A stretch of 64,000 bases of DNA, from NCBI GenBank assembly GCA_001466705.2, contig LATX02000249.1:1-64000 (forward strand), written 5' to 3'. Made by a program: the position numbers and the translations under genes. Source of the stretch: Moniliophthora roreri (Eukaryota; Basidiomycota; Agaricomycetes; Agaricales; Marasmiaceae). This document shows, one piece after another, positions 46,740 through 59,703 of this stretch (position 1 is its first letter; the number at the start of each line of letters is the position of its first letter). The notes under the pieces are model-generated. The model had not been told where the DNA came from. It made no database searches and saw only the letters and a program-made list of their open reading frames with translations.

Positions 46740-47410
46740 ACCTAAGTAGTGTGTTTTGACAGAATTAGGTCCACAGGAGCAAACCAATTGTCAAGGACTC
46801 TTCACAGAAATCCAATAATAGGTAAACATGGTGCAAAACAACACATTCATGAGAGTTATGGTCCACAGGGGCATACCAATGGTCAAGGACTCTTAGCAGG
46901 GTCCAAGAATGGATGAACATAGTGCAAAACAATGCATTCATGAAAGTTATGGTCTGCAGGAGTGTACCAATGGTTAAGAACTCTTAGCAGGGTTCAAGAA
47001 TGGATGAACACAGTGCAAAACAACACATTCATGAAAGTTATGGTCTGTGGGAGCATACCAATATTGTAGGACTCTCAAGCAAGTCAAACACTGGTTGAAC
47101 ACAATCTAAGTAACATGTTCTGTAAGGTTTTGGTGTGCAGACACAACCCAATAGCAAAGGACTCTTAATAGACTCCAATACTGAGTAAACATGATGTAAA
47201 GCACTGTGTTTGCAAGTCTTTTGGTCTAGTAATGTGAACCAGTGGCAGAGGACTCAGATCAATGAAACACCACTGAATGCAACTGAAGCAATGTGTTTAC
47301 TTAAGTTTTTGGTGCACTAATACAACCAATGGTGTACAGTTCTCAAAAGAATTCAATAATCAGATGAACACAACCTATTGGAATGTGTTCACAAGGTGGT
47401 TGGTTGACTT
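46740..47410 (+). repeat. 91-bp minisatellite within the nested insertion
   Basis: About seven degenerate units. The clearest start at GTGCAAAAC at 46831, 46922 and 47013, exactly 91 bases apart, with a shared GGTCnnnnGGnnnnnACCAA and AGGACTCTTAGCAGG pattern. Outer units are more diverged. Confidence 0.8.
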
Positions 47411-48129
47411 AAGTGTATTTCACACTAAAGTACAGTAAAATAGAGCTTTTGATTGGTATCTTAGCTTGTAGAAGAGACAGCTGGCAAATGCCTAGAAGGC
47501 ATTGGTAAAGCACTGTTGTGAACTTGCCTGGAACAGCACTAATGCAGATGTCCAGAGCAAGCTGCTATGAAGCAAGACAAGATGCCAGCTGCTGCTTGAG
47601 CCTTGTAACTAATGTACACCACATTATATACAGTCCAGAAAATAGAATAATATCAGAAACTCAAAATAATAGGAAAATATAAGATGTTATATGTTTAAGG
47701 AATGTGTATATGTCCAAAAGTCCTGCTATGCATAGAAAATGTCCAATATTGGGAGTATTCATGCAAATGTTGTGTGGGACCACTAGTGTGGTACTAATGT
47801 GTGGTCTGCAGCACATTCCTTCTCCTCTGGTTTCCTTCCTCTCTATCCAATTGGTGGTTGTCAATCCTCTATCCACATTTCAATGAATGTGTAATCCCAC
47901 CAATCTTCCAACATACAGAGTCCCACTAGGCCTAGATGGTGGCTCTGCATAGATGCTCATGACTATAGCCTAGCTTGTAATCCTTGAATGCTCAATGCAT
48001 AGGTTGGTTGGCTAGATATAGGTTCCAATAACCATGTATATAGGTCTTCTGAAGTATTCAATGCCATTCCACACAATGATAATGTCTCAATAGCATGTTA
48101 TAATGCTTGTGATTGCTTTTGAAACTAGT

Positions 48130-48375
48130 CTGGTGCATTCAGACTGTAGATCCCACTGATATCTATTCCTTTATTAGATTAGAATTAGTAGTTTCTGGCC
48201 CACTTACAACCAAGAACCTTCACAGCGACACTTCACTGCAATGTAGTGGACTAGTATAATCTACTAAGCCTCAACTAGGTTGTTTCACAGTGCTATTTGA
48301 GAGACTGATTGGTTCATTGACAACTAGTGCTTAAGCCATGTGTATAACACAAGTCTGTATTCTGCACTAAATTAG
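48130..48375 (-). repeat. Inverted fragment of the LTR-like element's 5' part
   Basis: This is the reverse complement, with divergence, of about 46160-46370 (for example GTAGTTTCTGGCC here versus GGCCAGAAACCAC there). It lies at the right end of the nested insertion, facing the left part of the host element. Confidence 0.7.
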
Positions 48376-50262
48376 GAATTAGATGTGCAAATGCACTGCT
48401 ATATGTCTGTGCTGAAAATGGGGCACATTAACACAGAGCTTTGAAGACACTCTCAGGCAGATATAACAGCCTTTTCAGGTGTACATGGGACAATTGATAG
48501 ACAACAAGGACAGAAGAAATTGATAATGACTCACAAGATCATATACAGGATGGAAGGGGATTGAATATGACAGATGTCTAGACTGAGACATCCACCAATC
48601 CAATAGTAGAAAGCGGCTACGTGGAAGTGAACCAGCAGAAAGGGAAACATACCCATGTACAAAGCTGGTCCAGAACCAGTGGCTGCATGGAAGTCACTAT
48701 GTGAAAGGATAGTTTGACCCAGCAACACTCTATGCAGGGTCCAAAACACACTAAATAGACTGTTTGGTCACCAAATATACCCAATATGTCTACTTGCTAT
48801 GTGGAATTAGACTTTTATGCATGAATGCATACAATTTATACCCTGAACTAGAACACACTCGTTTTATCTTTTATTTTGTTATTTCCAATTATCATTCTGT
48901 ATATAAAGAGCTGTACTTGTAGATGCAGGCTCAAGCACTGACTGGTACTTGCACCTTATAGCCCCATGCAGCATTGATTTAGACCTCCACACAGCTTCTT
49001 AGACCAAGTCTCTATGCACTTGCCAGTCAGTTGCTTCTAGTCAAGCTGAGATTTATACATATATCTTGCCTCACTGTATACCAACTTTTATAACCAACCA
49101 ATAAACCACTTGTGTTTTAAAACCTACACTTTGTGACCCTTAAGTGCAACACTTGAGTCATCCTAACTAGAGTCTTTAGACTCTGCAATCTAAGCCAGTC
49201 AATTGAAAGTATAAAGGGTTCTGTTCCCTTTTTCACCCTGAGTCACTTGAGGTAGACTCAGTCTCTTAGTAGACTTGTACAGTGCTTTCTCACTTATAGA
49301 AGCCTCTATTGTGGGTTTTTGTGTGTGTTGTGTGTGTGTGGGTTTGGTAGCTGCTTTTAGTTGCATAAGCCCTTTTAGAGAGCATTTTAGAGTGAAGATA
49401 GTGTGTAGCAGTCCTTCATAGGAGATAGAGTTTCTGTGTCTTCACCATGTTGCCTATCTTGGGTCTTGGGGCCTATGTCAGTTGAGAACTCTAGATGACT
49501 CGATTGAAGGCAAGTGTTCAGCACAATCTTCTGGCCCAAAAGATGTGCATGTCGAGCACCTGGCACTGTACATCTTGGTGTTCATGTTTGGGTACAGGTG
49601 AAGCAGGACACCTTCTGTATGATCAGGAGGGTGCAAGTATTCAGTCTAAGTAGGGCCAATGTATGATATCAGTGCTCAGAAAGTGATGCACAAGCAGCAA
49701 AGCAGACATACCTTGCACCTTGTTGACCCACTGTGCTATTCACTACTTGTTTATCCAACTGCTCTTCTTGAAAAGCTTGGTATGCATACTGGGCCCTTTG
49801 ACAGTGAACAGTTGAACAGTTGAATGTGAGTTTTGGACCATAATGAAATCCTCACATCACTTACATGCTGTTGTCTACAATGAACCACTACTGCATTTCA
49901 TTTTCATTTGGAGAATAAAGATGGCACTTGGATGGGGTGTCTTGCAAGAACAAGGTATTTAAGTAGAATGTTTATTGGGGGCACAAGTTGATCTTGACTC
50001 TTTGGGGTCCAGGTACAGGTGCTTCAACATCACCTATAAGAATGGCTCATTGACACCCAGCAATGATTCTAAAAATACTCACCAAATTCTCAAAAATACA
50101 TGTGTCATCCATCTCATTTACCGCCTTCATCTGTTCTTTGATTACAGATCCCAGTCTTTTCTATGGTAGACAAAAGAAACTATTTAATGTGAGATTATAC
50201 AAGAGAAAAAGACAAGTGTGCCTTCTCTGGGCCTTCCCAGAACAAGTTTTTTTTTTTACTGT

Positions 50263-53115
50263 AGATTGGTTTAGAGCTTTCTGCTTGTATTTCAGATCTG
50301 TTAGCCTTTGGTCCAGATTGAGTCACTTATTTTTCCCAGAACAAGTTGCATCCCAATTCCATAGCCTGGTCCAGGCTGAAATGTTTAGCAGCTCAGAGGT
50401 GTTGAATGAAAGATTTGCAGTGACTTGATTGACTTGGTGATTTCTGACTTATTCATAGAGAATGAGAGCTGATGCTAGGTTCTCGGTCAGTAGGACATGT
50501 GTTTGAAAAAGGGTGACATACCTCATGTAACCACATCTAAAACTCTGCAGGGCAATTGAGTTGGTATTTGAATATGGATGCTTCCTAGAATCTGCAAATG
50601 AGTCAGATTGGGAAGGGATGAAATTAAAAATTGTCTGGCAACACAAGAAGGTACATACACACCAGCCTTGCATGATATGGTAGAGCTACTATCACAATTC
50701 TGTCAACTGAATCTGCCAGTTGGGCATATTCATGTGAAGAGGTTGTGTTAAGCTAGGCACCCTACTGCAAGTGCAAAGAATGAGACATGTGCTGATGATG
50801 TGCCTAATTTTGGCTTAGACATGAAATCATGCACTTTTTGCATCAAACTAGAGAAAGAGCCCAGAGTACATGTGATATTCATGTGACTTGATAACCTGAG
50901 AGCTCTAATACAGCATCTAGGCTTTAAGCACCAAGTCTAATAATCTAATAATTGACACTGTAACACAATCTAGAGGAGGTTAGTAGACTATACTAGCCCT
51001 CTACATTACAGTAAAGCATTGCCATGAGGGTCCTTGGTCAATAAAACAGGCCAGAAACCACTAATTCTGAATATAAAGGAATAGATATCAGCAGGATCCA
51101 CAGTCTAAGTGCACTAGATTGTTCGCTTTGTGATCACATTGCATGATAATGCATCAATAGACTTAATGCCTCATGATTAATATCAAAAACTAGTACACGG
51201 TTGGAACTTGTTCCTATGTGGAGCTTTAAAGACACTCTCAGGTGAATATTACAGCCTTTCTAGGTGTACATGGAATGATTGATAGGCAACGGGTATGCAG
51301 GAAATTGATAATGACTCACAAGATCATACACAGGACAGAAGGGAATTGAATATGGCAGATGTCTAGACCATGACATCCACCAATCTGATGGTAGAAGCAG
51401 CTATACAGAAGTGAACCAGCAGAAAGGGAAACATACCCATATACAAAGCCAGTCCAGAACCAGTGGCTACATGGAAGTAGCTACATGGAAGGATCATTTG
51501 ACCCAGCAATGCTCTGCACAGGGTCCAAAACACAATAAATTGACTGTTTGGTTACCAAATATACCCAACATGTCTAATTGCTATGTGGAATCAGACTTTT
51601 ATGCACAAATGCATACAATTTATAACTTAAACTAGAACACACTTGTTTTATCTTTTATTTTGTTATTTCCAATTATCATTCTGTATATNAGATTGGTTTA
51701 GAGCTTTCTGCTTGTATTTCAGATCTGTTAGCCTTTGGTCCAGATTGAGTCACTTATTTTTCCCAGAACAAGTTGCATCCCAATTCCATAGCCTGGTCCA
51801 GGCTGAAATGTTTAGCAGCTCAGAGGTGTTGAATGAAAGATTTGCAGTGACTTGATTGACTTGGTGATTTCTGACTTATTCATAGAGAATGAGAGCTGAT
51901 GCTAGGTTCTCGGTCAGTAGGACATGTGTTTGAAAAAGGGTGACATACCTCATGTAACCACATCTAAAACTCTGCAGGGCAATTGAGTTGGTATTTGAAT
52001 ATGGATGCTTCCTAGAATCTGCAAATGAGTCAGATTGGGAAGGGATGAAATTAAAAATTGTCTGGCAACACAAGAAGGTACATACACACCAGCCTTGCAT
52101 GATATGGTAGAGCTACTATCACAATTCTGTCAACTGAATCTGCCAGTTGGGCATATTCATGTGAAGAGGTTGTGTTAAGCTAGGCACCCTACTGCAAGTG
52201 CAAAGAATGAGACATGTGCTGATGATGTGCCTAATTTTGGCTTAGACATGAAATCATGCACTTTTTGCATCAAACTAGAGAAAGAGCCCAGAGTACATGT
52301 GATATTCATGTGACTTGATAACCTGAGAGCTCTAATACAGCATCTAGGCTTTAAGCACCAAGTCTAATAATCTAATAATTGACACTGTAACACAATCTAG
52401 AGGAGGTTAGTAGACTATACTAGCCCTCTACATTACAGTAAAGCATTGCCATGAGGGTCCTTGGTCAATAAAACAGGCCAGAAACCACTAATTCTGAATA
52501 TAAAGGAATAGATATCAGCAGGATCCACAGTCTAAGTGCACTAGATTGTTCGCTTTGTGATCACATTGCATGATAATGCATCAATAGACTTAATGCCTCA
52601 TGATTAATATCAAAAACTAGTACACGGTTGGAACTTGTTCCTATGTGGAGCTTTAAAGACACTCTCAGGTGAATATTACAGCCTTTCTAGGTGTACATGG
52701 AATGATTGATAGGCAACGGGTATGCAGGAAATTGATAATGACTCACAAGATCATACACAGGACAGAAGGGAATTGAATATGGCAGATGTCTAGACCATGA
52801 CATCCACCAATCTGATGGTAGAAGCAGCTATACAGAAGTGAACCAGCAGAAAGGGAAACATACCCATATACAAAGCCAGTCCAGAACCAGTGGCTACATG
52901 GAAGTAGCTACATGGAAGGATCATTTGACCCAGCAATGCTCTGCACAGGGTCCAAAACACAATAAATTGACTGTTTGGTTACCAAATATACCCAACATGT
53001 CTAATTGCTATGTGGAATCAGACTTTTATGCACAAATGCATACAATTTATAACTTAAACTAGAACACACTTGTTTTATCTTTTATTTTGTTATTTCCAAT
53101 TATCATTCTGTATAT
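50263..53115. other. Exact 1426-base block repeated across a single N (likely assembly artefact)
   Basis: 50263-51688 and 51690-53115 are the same sequence at offset 1427 wherever compared, including both 74-codon open frames. The N at 51689 lies exactly at the junction. Surrounding repeats are diverged, so perfect identity here is out of place. Confidence 0.85.
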
Positions 53116-54000
53116 AAAGAGCTGTACTTGTAGATGCAGGCTCAAGCACTGACTGGTACTTGCACCCTATAGCCTCATGCAGCGTTGATTTAGACCTCCA
53201 TGCAGCTTCTTAGACCAAGTCTCTATGCACTTGCCAGTCAGTTGCTTCTAGTCGAGCCAAGATTCATATATCTCTTGCTTCACTGTATACATTTTATAAC
53301 CAACCAATAAACCACTCATTTCAAAACCTATACTTTGTGACCCTTGAGTGCAACACTTGAGTCATCCTAACTAGAAGAGCCTTTGGACTCTACAACCTCA
53401 TAACAACCTAAGCCAGTCAATTGAAAGTATAAAGAGTTCTGTCCCCTTTTTCACCCCAAATTGCACTTGAGATAGACTCAGTCTCCTAGTAGACCTATAC
53501 AGTGCTTCATCACTCTTAGATGCCTCTATTGTGGGTTTTGGTGTGTGTTGTGTGTGTGTGTGTGAGTTTAGTGGCAGCTCTTAGTTGCAGAAGCCCTTTT
53601 AGGGAGCATTTTAGAGTGAAGATAGCATGTAGCAGTTCTTTATAGAAGACAGAGTTTCTGCCTCTTCACCGATTTGATAGGAGGTTGGAGTGAGAGGAAC
53701 TTCAGATCAGGTAGAGGTAGTAGCATTTCAAGGCTGTTATGTTTTGAGCATTATTCCTTGGTTATTCTTCAGAAGATTTTATTGGAAGATTAGACAGAAA
53801 TGTTCATTGAAAGTTAGCCTTAAGACAGAGGTGAACCAAATCAACACATACCGATGCCTCTTTTAAAGCCAGATGTGCTTCACCAAGTGCCATGACATGG
53901 GCCTATTCCAGTGTTCCAGGCAGTATTGAAACACATCTTTTCTGACAGACAAATTGGAGATGAATTTGATACAGTATTAGCCAATATTGTAGAGGTTTCT
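50290..54000 (-). pseudogene. LRR-like relic E, CpG-depleted and split by the LTR-like element
   Basis: 50340-50790 aligns with 33650-34060 (for example TTGCATCCCAATTCC versus AGCATCCCAATTCC, and AGAGAATGAGAGC versus AGAAAATGAGAGC). 53669-54000 aligns with about 34065-34400 (GGAGGTTGGAG; TTTTAAAGCCAGATxTGC). It is therefore a decayed copy of D interrupted by the element at 50799-53668. Not coding. Confidence 0.6.
50799..53668 (+). mobile_element. LTR-like element, short copy inserted in relic E
   Basis: Same termini as the copy at 46047-49444, without the 1.95 kb insertion. The printed length is 2.87 kb, but 1427 bases of that are the suspect duplication joined at N 51689, leaving about 1.44 kb. 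Both flanks match parts of fragment D (33.8-34.4 kb), so it inserted into the LRR-like relic. Confidence 0.65.
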
Positions 54001-54168
54001 GGGTGTGATGGATTAAGTCATTGAAGATGCTCAAAAACCTATGCCTCTACTATGAAAACACAAGGCCTGTGGTGCCAAAATACTCTTGAAAAAGGTATAT
54101 ATATAAGTTCTTGATTCTCAGTTTTGTTTGCAAGTTGGTTCAGCATGATTCACTGTTACTGCAATGTT

Positions 54169-55710
54169 AAGAATAATTCTCAATGTCTCGCTTGGTAGTT
54201 CAGAGATGATTGCCTTCAAAACAAACTTCTCAGATCAAAAATGGGTGTTCATTTGTATAATATTTATCGGTTTTGTGGTTTTATTAATCACTTCGAAAGC
54301 AAATACTAGTATAGATTTCAACCAGAAACTGCCCAAAGAATAAACTTCTTCTAAGTGAGAACAAAGGTACCTCTTGTACCTGAATATAGCCCTCTTAGCT
54401 ATGTTCTGCAATGATTCTCAAGAGGACAAATCTTCTAGACACTGCTAGCCTGAAACTCTCTCTGATTCACATTGAAACACCAGACTATACTGATGCATGT
54501 CAGCTACCCTCTTAGTAGACTGATACAATGTTTCTCTTATTGGAAAACACGCCTCTTGCATTAAAAACTAAGCTCTTCCTAGCTTTTATTTATATCTCTG
54601 GTTTGGGTTACAATTTCAGGTCTCAACTAGCCTGTGCCTCTTGCACAACTAAGTAAGCTAGGGCCCAAAGTAATTGAAAAATACTGATTGCCAGTAGCTC
54701 TTCTACCTGAACAACAACATCATACACTCTGGTAATCAGTGGGCAGTATCTCTCCTGCTTTCCACCTACAAAACACATCTCCTTATATACTCTACAACAT
54801 AAATAATCTAACATATCTGTCACAAATAAAAATAAAACTGAGTTAGGTGATAAATATTATATAAACTGAGCTGTGTTTGGTAATTTCTCTGTCAGTGTCC
54901 AATTGTAGTCAGGCTTCATAGCCATAATCTCTTTTATTCTTTTTCTTTGATGATTGTGCTGTCTTCTGACACTAACCATTTGCAATTCTCTCTATCAAAC
55001 AGCTCTCCTTCCAACTCTGTTTGAAAATATTATACTTCCATGCTGCTCTGCATGGTTCCTTCCTTCTCCATCTTCTATCATCTGCTCTATGGATGCACAA
55101 TATGCTTCCTTTTTCGTGTCTAAAGTGTACGTGTAGGCTCGGCCATGCTGCCTTCTCGTCATACAGCTTTGTCTTCCATTCTTCTGTGATACAGACACCC
55201 TTCCAGTAGCCGATCATCTATTTCATTCTTCAATTTGACAGTCAGTATCTCAAGTATCCCTCACCGCTAATTTGTCATTCTCTATTTCATATCCGTTTTC
55301 TCAATAATATTTTCGTATGTGTATCATTGAAGGCTTTTATTCTTCCTTCAAGTTGGGTATAGATTGGAAATATTGTTAAAAGTGAAAATATTCCCTTTGG
55401 TATGCTTTCGATAGAGAAGTATTATGTAGTGTTATTCCCTACAGGTTTCGGGATGCTCCTCTGTGTTCAGATTCACCATTTATTTTCATACTAGCAGTGG
55501 CCAGGTACCCTTGTATGGCCTACCATCAACCATTACTCTGCTAATATTTTATATCCTTCTCTACTACTCGCTTTGACTAGCTGCTCAGGGCTCACACTAG
55601 TCCTCAATTCCCTTATCTATGTCCTTTTCAGCCATAAAAGTGCAAAATATTCTCTATTTGCATGCGAAATAAAAGGTAAAAGTTATGCATATCATCGTAT
55701 TGACCTGAGA
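54169..55710 (+). repeat. 1.5-kb dispersed repeat, copy 1
   Basis: Matches 56634-58150. The first 250 bases are nearly identical. Further on, this copy keeps CG where copy 2 has TG or CA (for example CTCGGCCATGCTG versus CTCAGCTGTGCTA). A minus-strand frame with WKTKLYDEK and RADDRRWRRKEPC is conserved in both, so the repeat may contain coding remains of an unknown element. Confidence 0.75.
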
Positions 55711-56633
55711 GTCAGGGAATGAGGAATCATAGTGTGGGTTGCCAGCCAAAGGACTTGCAGGCTCTGTGATTTGACCTTGACCATTATTTCTGCCTGGCAC
55801 TCATTTGATTCTATCATCTCTGTGTCTCTGATATGGCCAAGAGAATCACTTCTTTTTCTAGCTCAAATTCGGTCTTTCCCTACCCCAGAACACAGCAGAT
55901 CAACATTGCTATTCAGTCTCCAAGTCCCAAGAATAGGGCAACAGTGGTAAAGTTGCAGCTTGAAAAGATGATAAACGCCAATGAGATGTGTCAACAGTGG
56001 TATTTGATAACATCTGAAGAAATACAATCATCATTCTGCTTAAATTTGGCCAAATATGGTGGGAAACTTGGAAAGAAAAAATTCTAGAGTAGGTGGTCCA
56101 TGCATTGTTCCATTTTCTTGCCCTGAAAGTTTCCTGCATTCTCCTCTTTCTTCTGAACCACCATCTCCCCTTGTTCTTCCCACCTCAAGCCTGAGTTAGT
56201 CTGGGTATAAGATTCCATTGATAGACTTGGTTTTAGTGTGCTGTCATAATATTCCATGCATTCTCTGTGCTGATGGACCTTCTACAGCTACAGTTTCAAC
56301 CAAAAAAAAGAACCAAAGATATGATCATGGTCCTATTGATGTTGATGAGAACCTCCACAAGATATGTGTATCTACATTCATTCCCTTTTACTGCACTGAA
56401 TTACTACTATAGTAGCCCCACAACATTAACTCCATCATCAGTGAGTTTACACCCTTTCTTGTTTACTCATTCCATGTTGCTAACTTCCATACATGCTTAT
56501 GCAGCACAAGACCCATGTAAAGGTCAGCAACGGTGCCACCCTGAAGGGGGTGGGAGGCAGGGTTGTGAGGCATATAATGATATTTGGTAGGTTTACTTCT
56601 CAGACTTGGGTCACAACAGCGTCCTGAAGTANA

Positions 56634-58150
56634 CATCAAGAATAATTCTCAATGTCTCGCTTGGTAGTTCAGAGATGATTGCCTTCAAAACAACTTCTCA
56701 GATCAAAAATGGGTGTTCATTTGTATAATATTTATCGGTTTTGTGGTTTTATTAATCACTTCGAAAGCAAATACTAGTATAGATTTCAACCAGAAACTGC
56801 CCAAAGAATAAACTTCTTCTAAGTGAGAACAAAGGTACCTCTTGTACCTGAATATAGCCCTCTTAGCTATGTTCTGCAACGATTCTCCACTGCTAGCCTG
56901 AAACCCTCTCTGATTCACATCAAAACACCAGTCTATACTGATGCATGTCAGCTACCCTCTTAGTAGACTGATACAATGTTTCTCTTATTGGAAAACACGC
57001 CTCTTGCATTAAAAACTAAGCTCTTCCTAGCTTTTATTTATATCTCTGGTTTGGGTTACAATTTCAGGTCTCAACTAGCCTGTGCCTCTTGCACAACTAA
57101 GTAAGCTAGGGCCTGAAGTGATTGAAAAATACTGATTGCTAGTAGCTCTTCTACCTGAACAACAACCTTATACACTCTGGTAATTGGTGGGCAGTATCTC
57201 TCCTGCTTTCCACCTACAAAACATGTCCTCTTATATATTCTACAACATAAATAATCTAATATATCTGTTACACATACAAATAAAACTGGGTTGAGTGCTA
57301 AATGTTATACAACCTGAGCTGTGTTTGGTAATTTCTCTGTCACAGTGTCTGATTGTAGTCAGGCTTTGTAGCTATAAACTCTTTTATTCCTTTTCAATGT
57401 CAATTGCACAGTCTCCTGATGCCAATCATTTGCAATTTTCTCTCTCAAATGGCTCTCCTTCCAACTCCATTTGCAAATATTATACTTCCATGCCACTCCA
57501 CATGGTTCCTTCCTTCTCTGTCTACTGTCATCTGCTCTGTGGATGTGTAATATGCTTTTATTTTCATGTCTAAAGTGTACACATAAGCTCAGCTGTGCTA
57601 TCTTCTCATCATACAGCTTTGTCTTCCACTTTTCTGTGATACAGGCACCTTCCCAGTAACTGATCATCTGTTTCATCTAATTTGATTATCAGTATCTTGA
57701 GTATCCCCTACTGATAATTTGTCCTTCTCTGTTTCATATCTGTTTCTTGTTAATATTCTGGTTGGTGTATCATCAAAGGCTCTTATTCTTCCTTCCAATT
57801 GGGTGTGGATTGAAAATATTATTAAAAGTGAAAATATTCCCTTTGGTATGCTTTCAATAGAGAGATATGATGTGGTGTTATTCCCTACAATTTTTGGGAT
57901 GCTTCTCTGTATTCAGATTTGCTGTTGATTTTCATACTAGCAGTGGTCATGTACCCCTGTATGGCCTACTACCAACCATTACTCTGCTAATATTTTGTAT
58001 TCTTCTCTACTGCTTGCTTTAACTAGCTGCTCAGGGCTCACACTATTCCTCAATTCCCTTGTATATTTCATTTTCAACCATAAAAGTGCAAAATATTCTC
58101 TATTTGCATGTGAAATTAAAAGTAAAAGTTATGCATATCACCAGCATAGA
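56634..58150 (+). repeat. 1.5-kb dispersed repeat, copy 2
   Basis: The second copy of the 54169-55710 repeat, starting right after the N at 56633. It is more CpG-decayed than copy 1 and lacks about 20 bases present at 54421-54440. Whether both copies are truly neighbours depends on the gap join. Confidence 0.7.
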
Positions 58151-58510
58151 CTCTAGGTCAATAAGATGTTGAACTCAACAGACACAAATTCAATGCCTAG
58201 CCCAAGTAACCAAGTTAGTATAGCTACTGAAGTATACAAAGAATACTTGCCTAGCCCAAATGACCAAGAGGTCAAGATGGGGAACTAGGTTACAGAGGTC
58301 TGGTATAAGTACAATGAGTCCATCTCAGTGAGAATAACTAATGAGAATAGAAGAGTGATCTGGAAGGAGATCTGGGTGGAATGGAATATTCTGAGGAAGA
58401 GTGGCTGTGGTAGTATAAATAAAATAAGTAATCAGATAAATAGATAAGAGATAAAAGATAAGATAAGAGAACTTAGAAGAAAAGAGAAAGGAAAAGCTAC
58501 ACTCCATCAC

Positions 58511-59228
58511 AGATATGTCATTTCTGTTCATTCTTCTGATCAGTACTAGGCTAATCTCAGCAGTGGAGTCAGAAGGATTCTAGATGTATATATTTCTTAT
58601 CAAGTTTGTTCCCTTTGGGGACTCCACACATTCTTCACACTGTAACTAGGCACCATGTCCAACAAGAAGCAGGCAAACTGACAGCAGTCTGGTCATAATG
58701 TACCCTAAAGATAGAACTTCAAAATTAAGAGTCAATACTCCCATTCTAGCCAGACTCAAGAATTGAGCAGATCAGAGTCACAAGCATCAATGTATCAATC
58801 ATGAAAGCTGGTTTATTTCTGGCCTTGAAACAAACTGATACTATCTTCTACCTCTCATTTTTCCACTGAAGGCCCAGAAAGAGCTGGGGTCCAAGTGGTG
58901 TCATCCTTTTAGGGGCTTTAGAAGATTTTTGTGTGTGTCACTGCTCTTTAGAATTACAGTACAATATGTGTAGTCTATAGAAGGCAATGGAAAACATTTA
59001 AGTTTCTCATCAAAGCAAGAGCAGCATCTTTCATTAATCTGTGGAGATTTTGATGTAATGATACTAATTGATTTTGTTACTACTGGGGATGTTTGCTTCA
59101 TCATGGATGAAATAACCACCACATTAGAAGCTTTCCAGATTCATGTCATTACTCCTTACATGACATCTTGATAGAATTCAAATTTTGCCACAGAGAAAAT
59201 TTTATTGAAGCATATAAAGAGCAAGGCT
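58511..59228 (+). repeat. 0.7-kb tandem-type repeat, copy 1
   Basis: Matches 59704-60415 with roughly 10-15 percent difference by eye. Ends exactly at the N at 59229. A minus-strand frame (SPQINERCCSCFDEKL, DYTYCTVILK) is shared by both copies but is not a known family to me. Confidence 0.75.
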
Positions 59229-59703
59229 NTTAAACATCACAACACACACCAAATTGTATGAATGTACACTCTTACTTTTATTACTGTTGTTCTCTATATA
59301 CATGTACTTGAATACCATTGCATGTTTCTGAATTATTGCATTGGGAAAGGGTACCAGTAGAGTTTTTCTGTTGGACAGCTCATGATTTGAAGGTCCTGAT
59401 CAAAATCATTAAGTTGAGTTGTGTCCAGCTCATTTTCTGGTCAATTTCTCTGGTCCTTGCTATGCAAAGGAAAACATTTTTGAGGTCCTAATGTATGTCA
59501 ATTGCCTTCAACAACATTGTTGAGCTTGGTTGGGTGACAATATCAGCCCTTACACCTGAAAATTTCCTCACTGGAGTAGTGCTACTGCCAGCACTTGCCT
59601 GACCTGCCATGCTTTCTTGGGTACTTGAAAAGGAGGTAGTTGTTTAAAATAGCACAGATCTTTTCTCATACCTTGAGCTTCAATGAGAAAGCCATAGTCT
59701 TTT

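Larger units (their letters stand above)
46047..49444 (+). mobile_element. LTR-like element, long copy with nested insertion
   Basis: Shared with 50799-53668: both start TGTGCCTAATTTTGG and end TCTTCA. After removing about 1.95 kb of extra sequence (about 46472-48420) it is about 1.45 kb long, begins TG and ends CA. It carries a TATA box (TATATAAAG near 48900) followed by AATAAA-type signals near 49100, as in an LTR promoter and polyadenylation region. No internal gag-pol is adjacent, so it resembles a solo LTR. Target duplications are not clear, perhaps because of decay. Confidence 0.6.

Noticed and set aside
46740..47410. CRISPR array
   Set aside because: The 91-bp units are contiguous and degenerate, with no unique spacers between short identical repeats.
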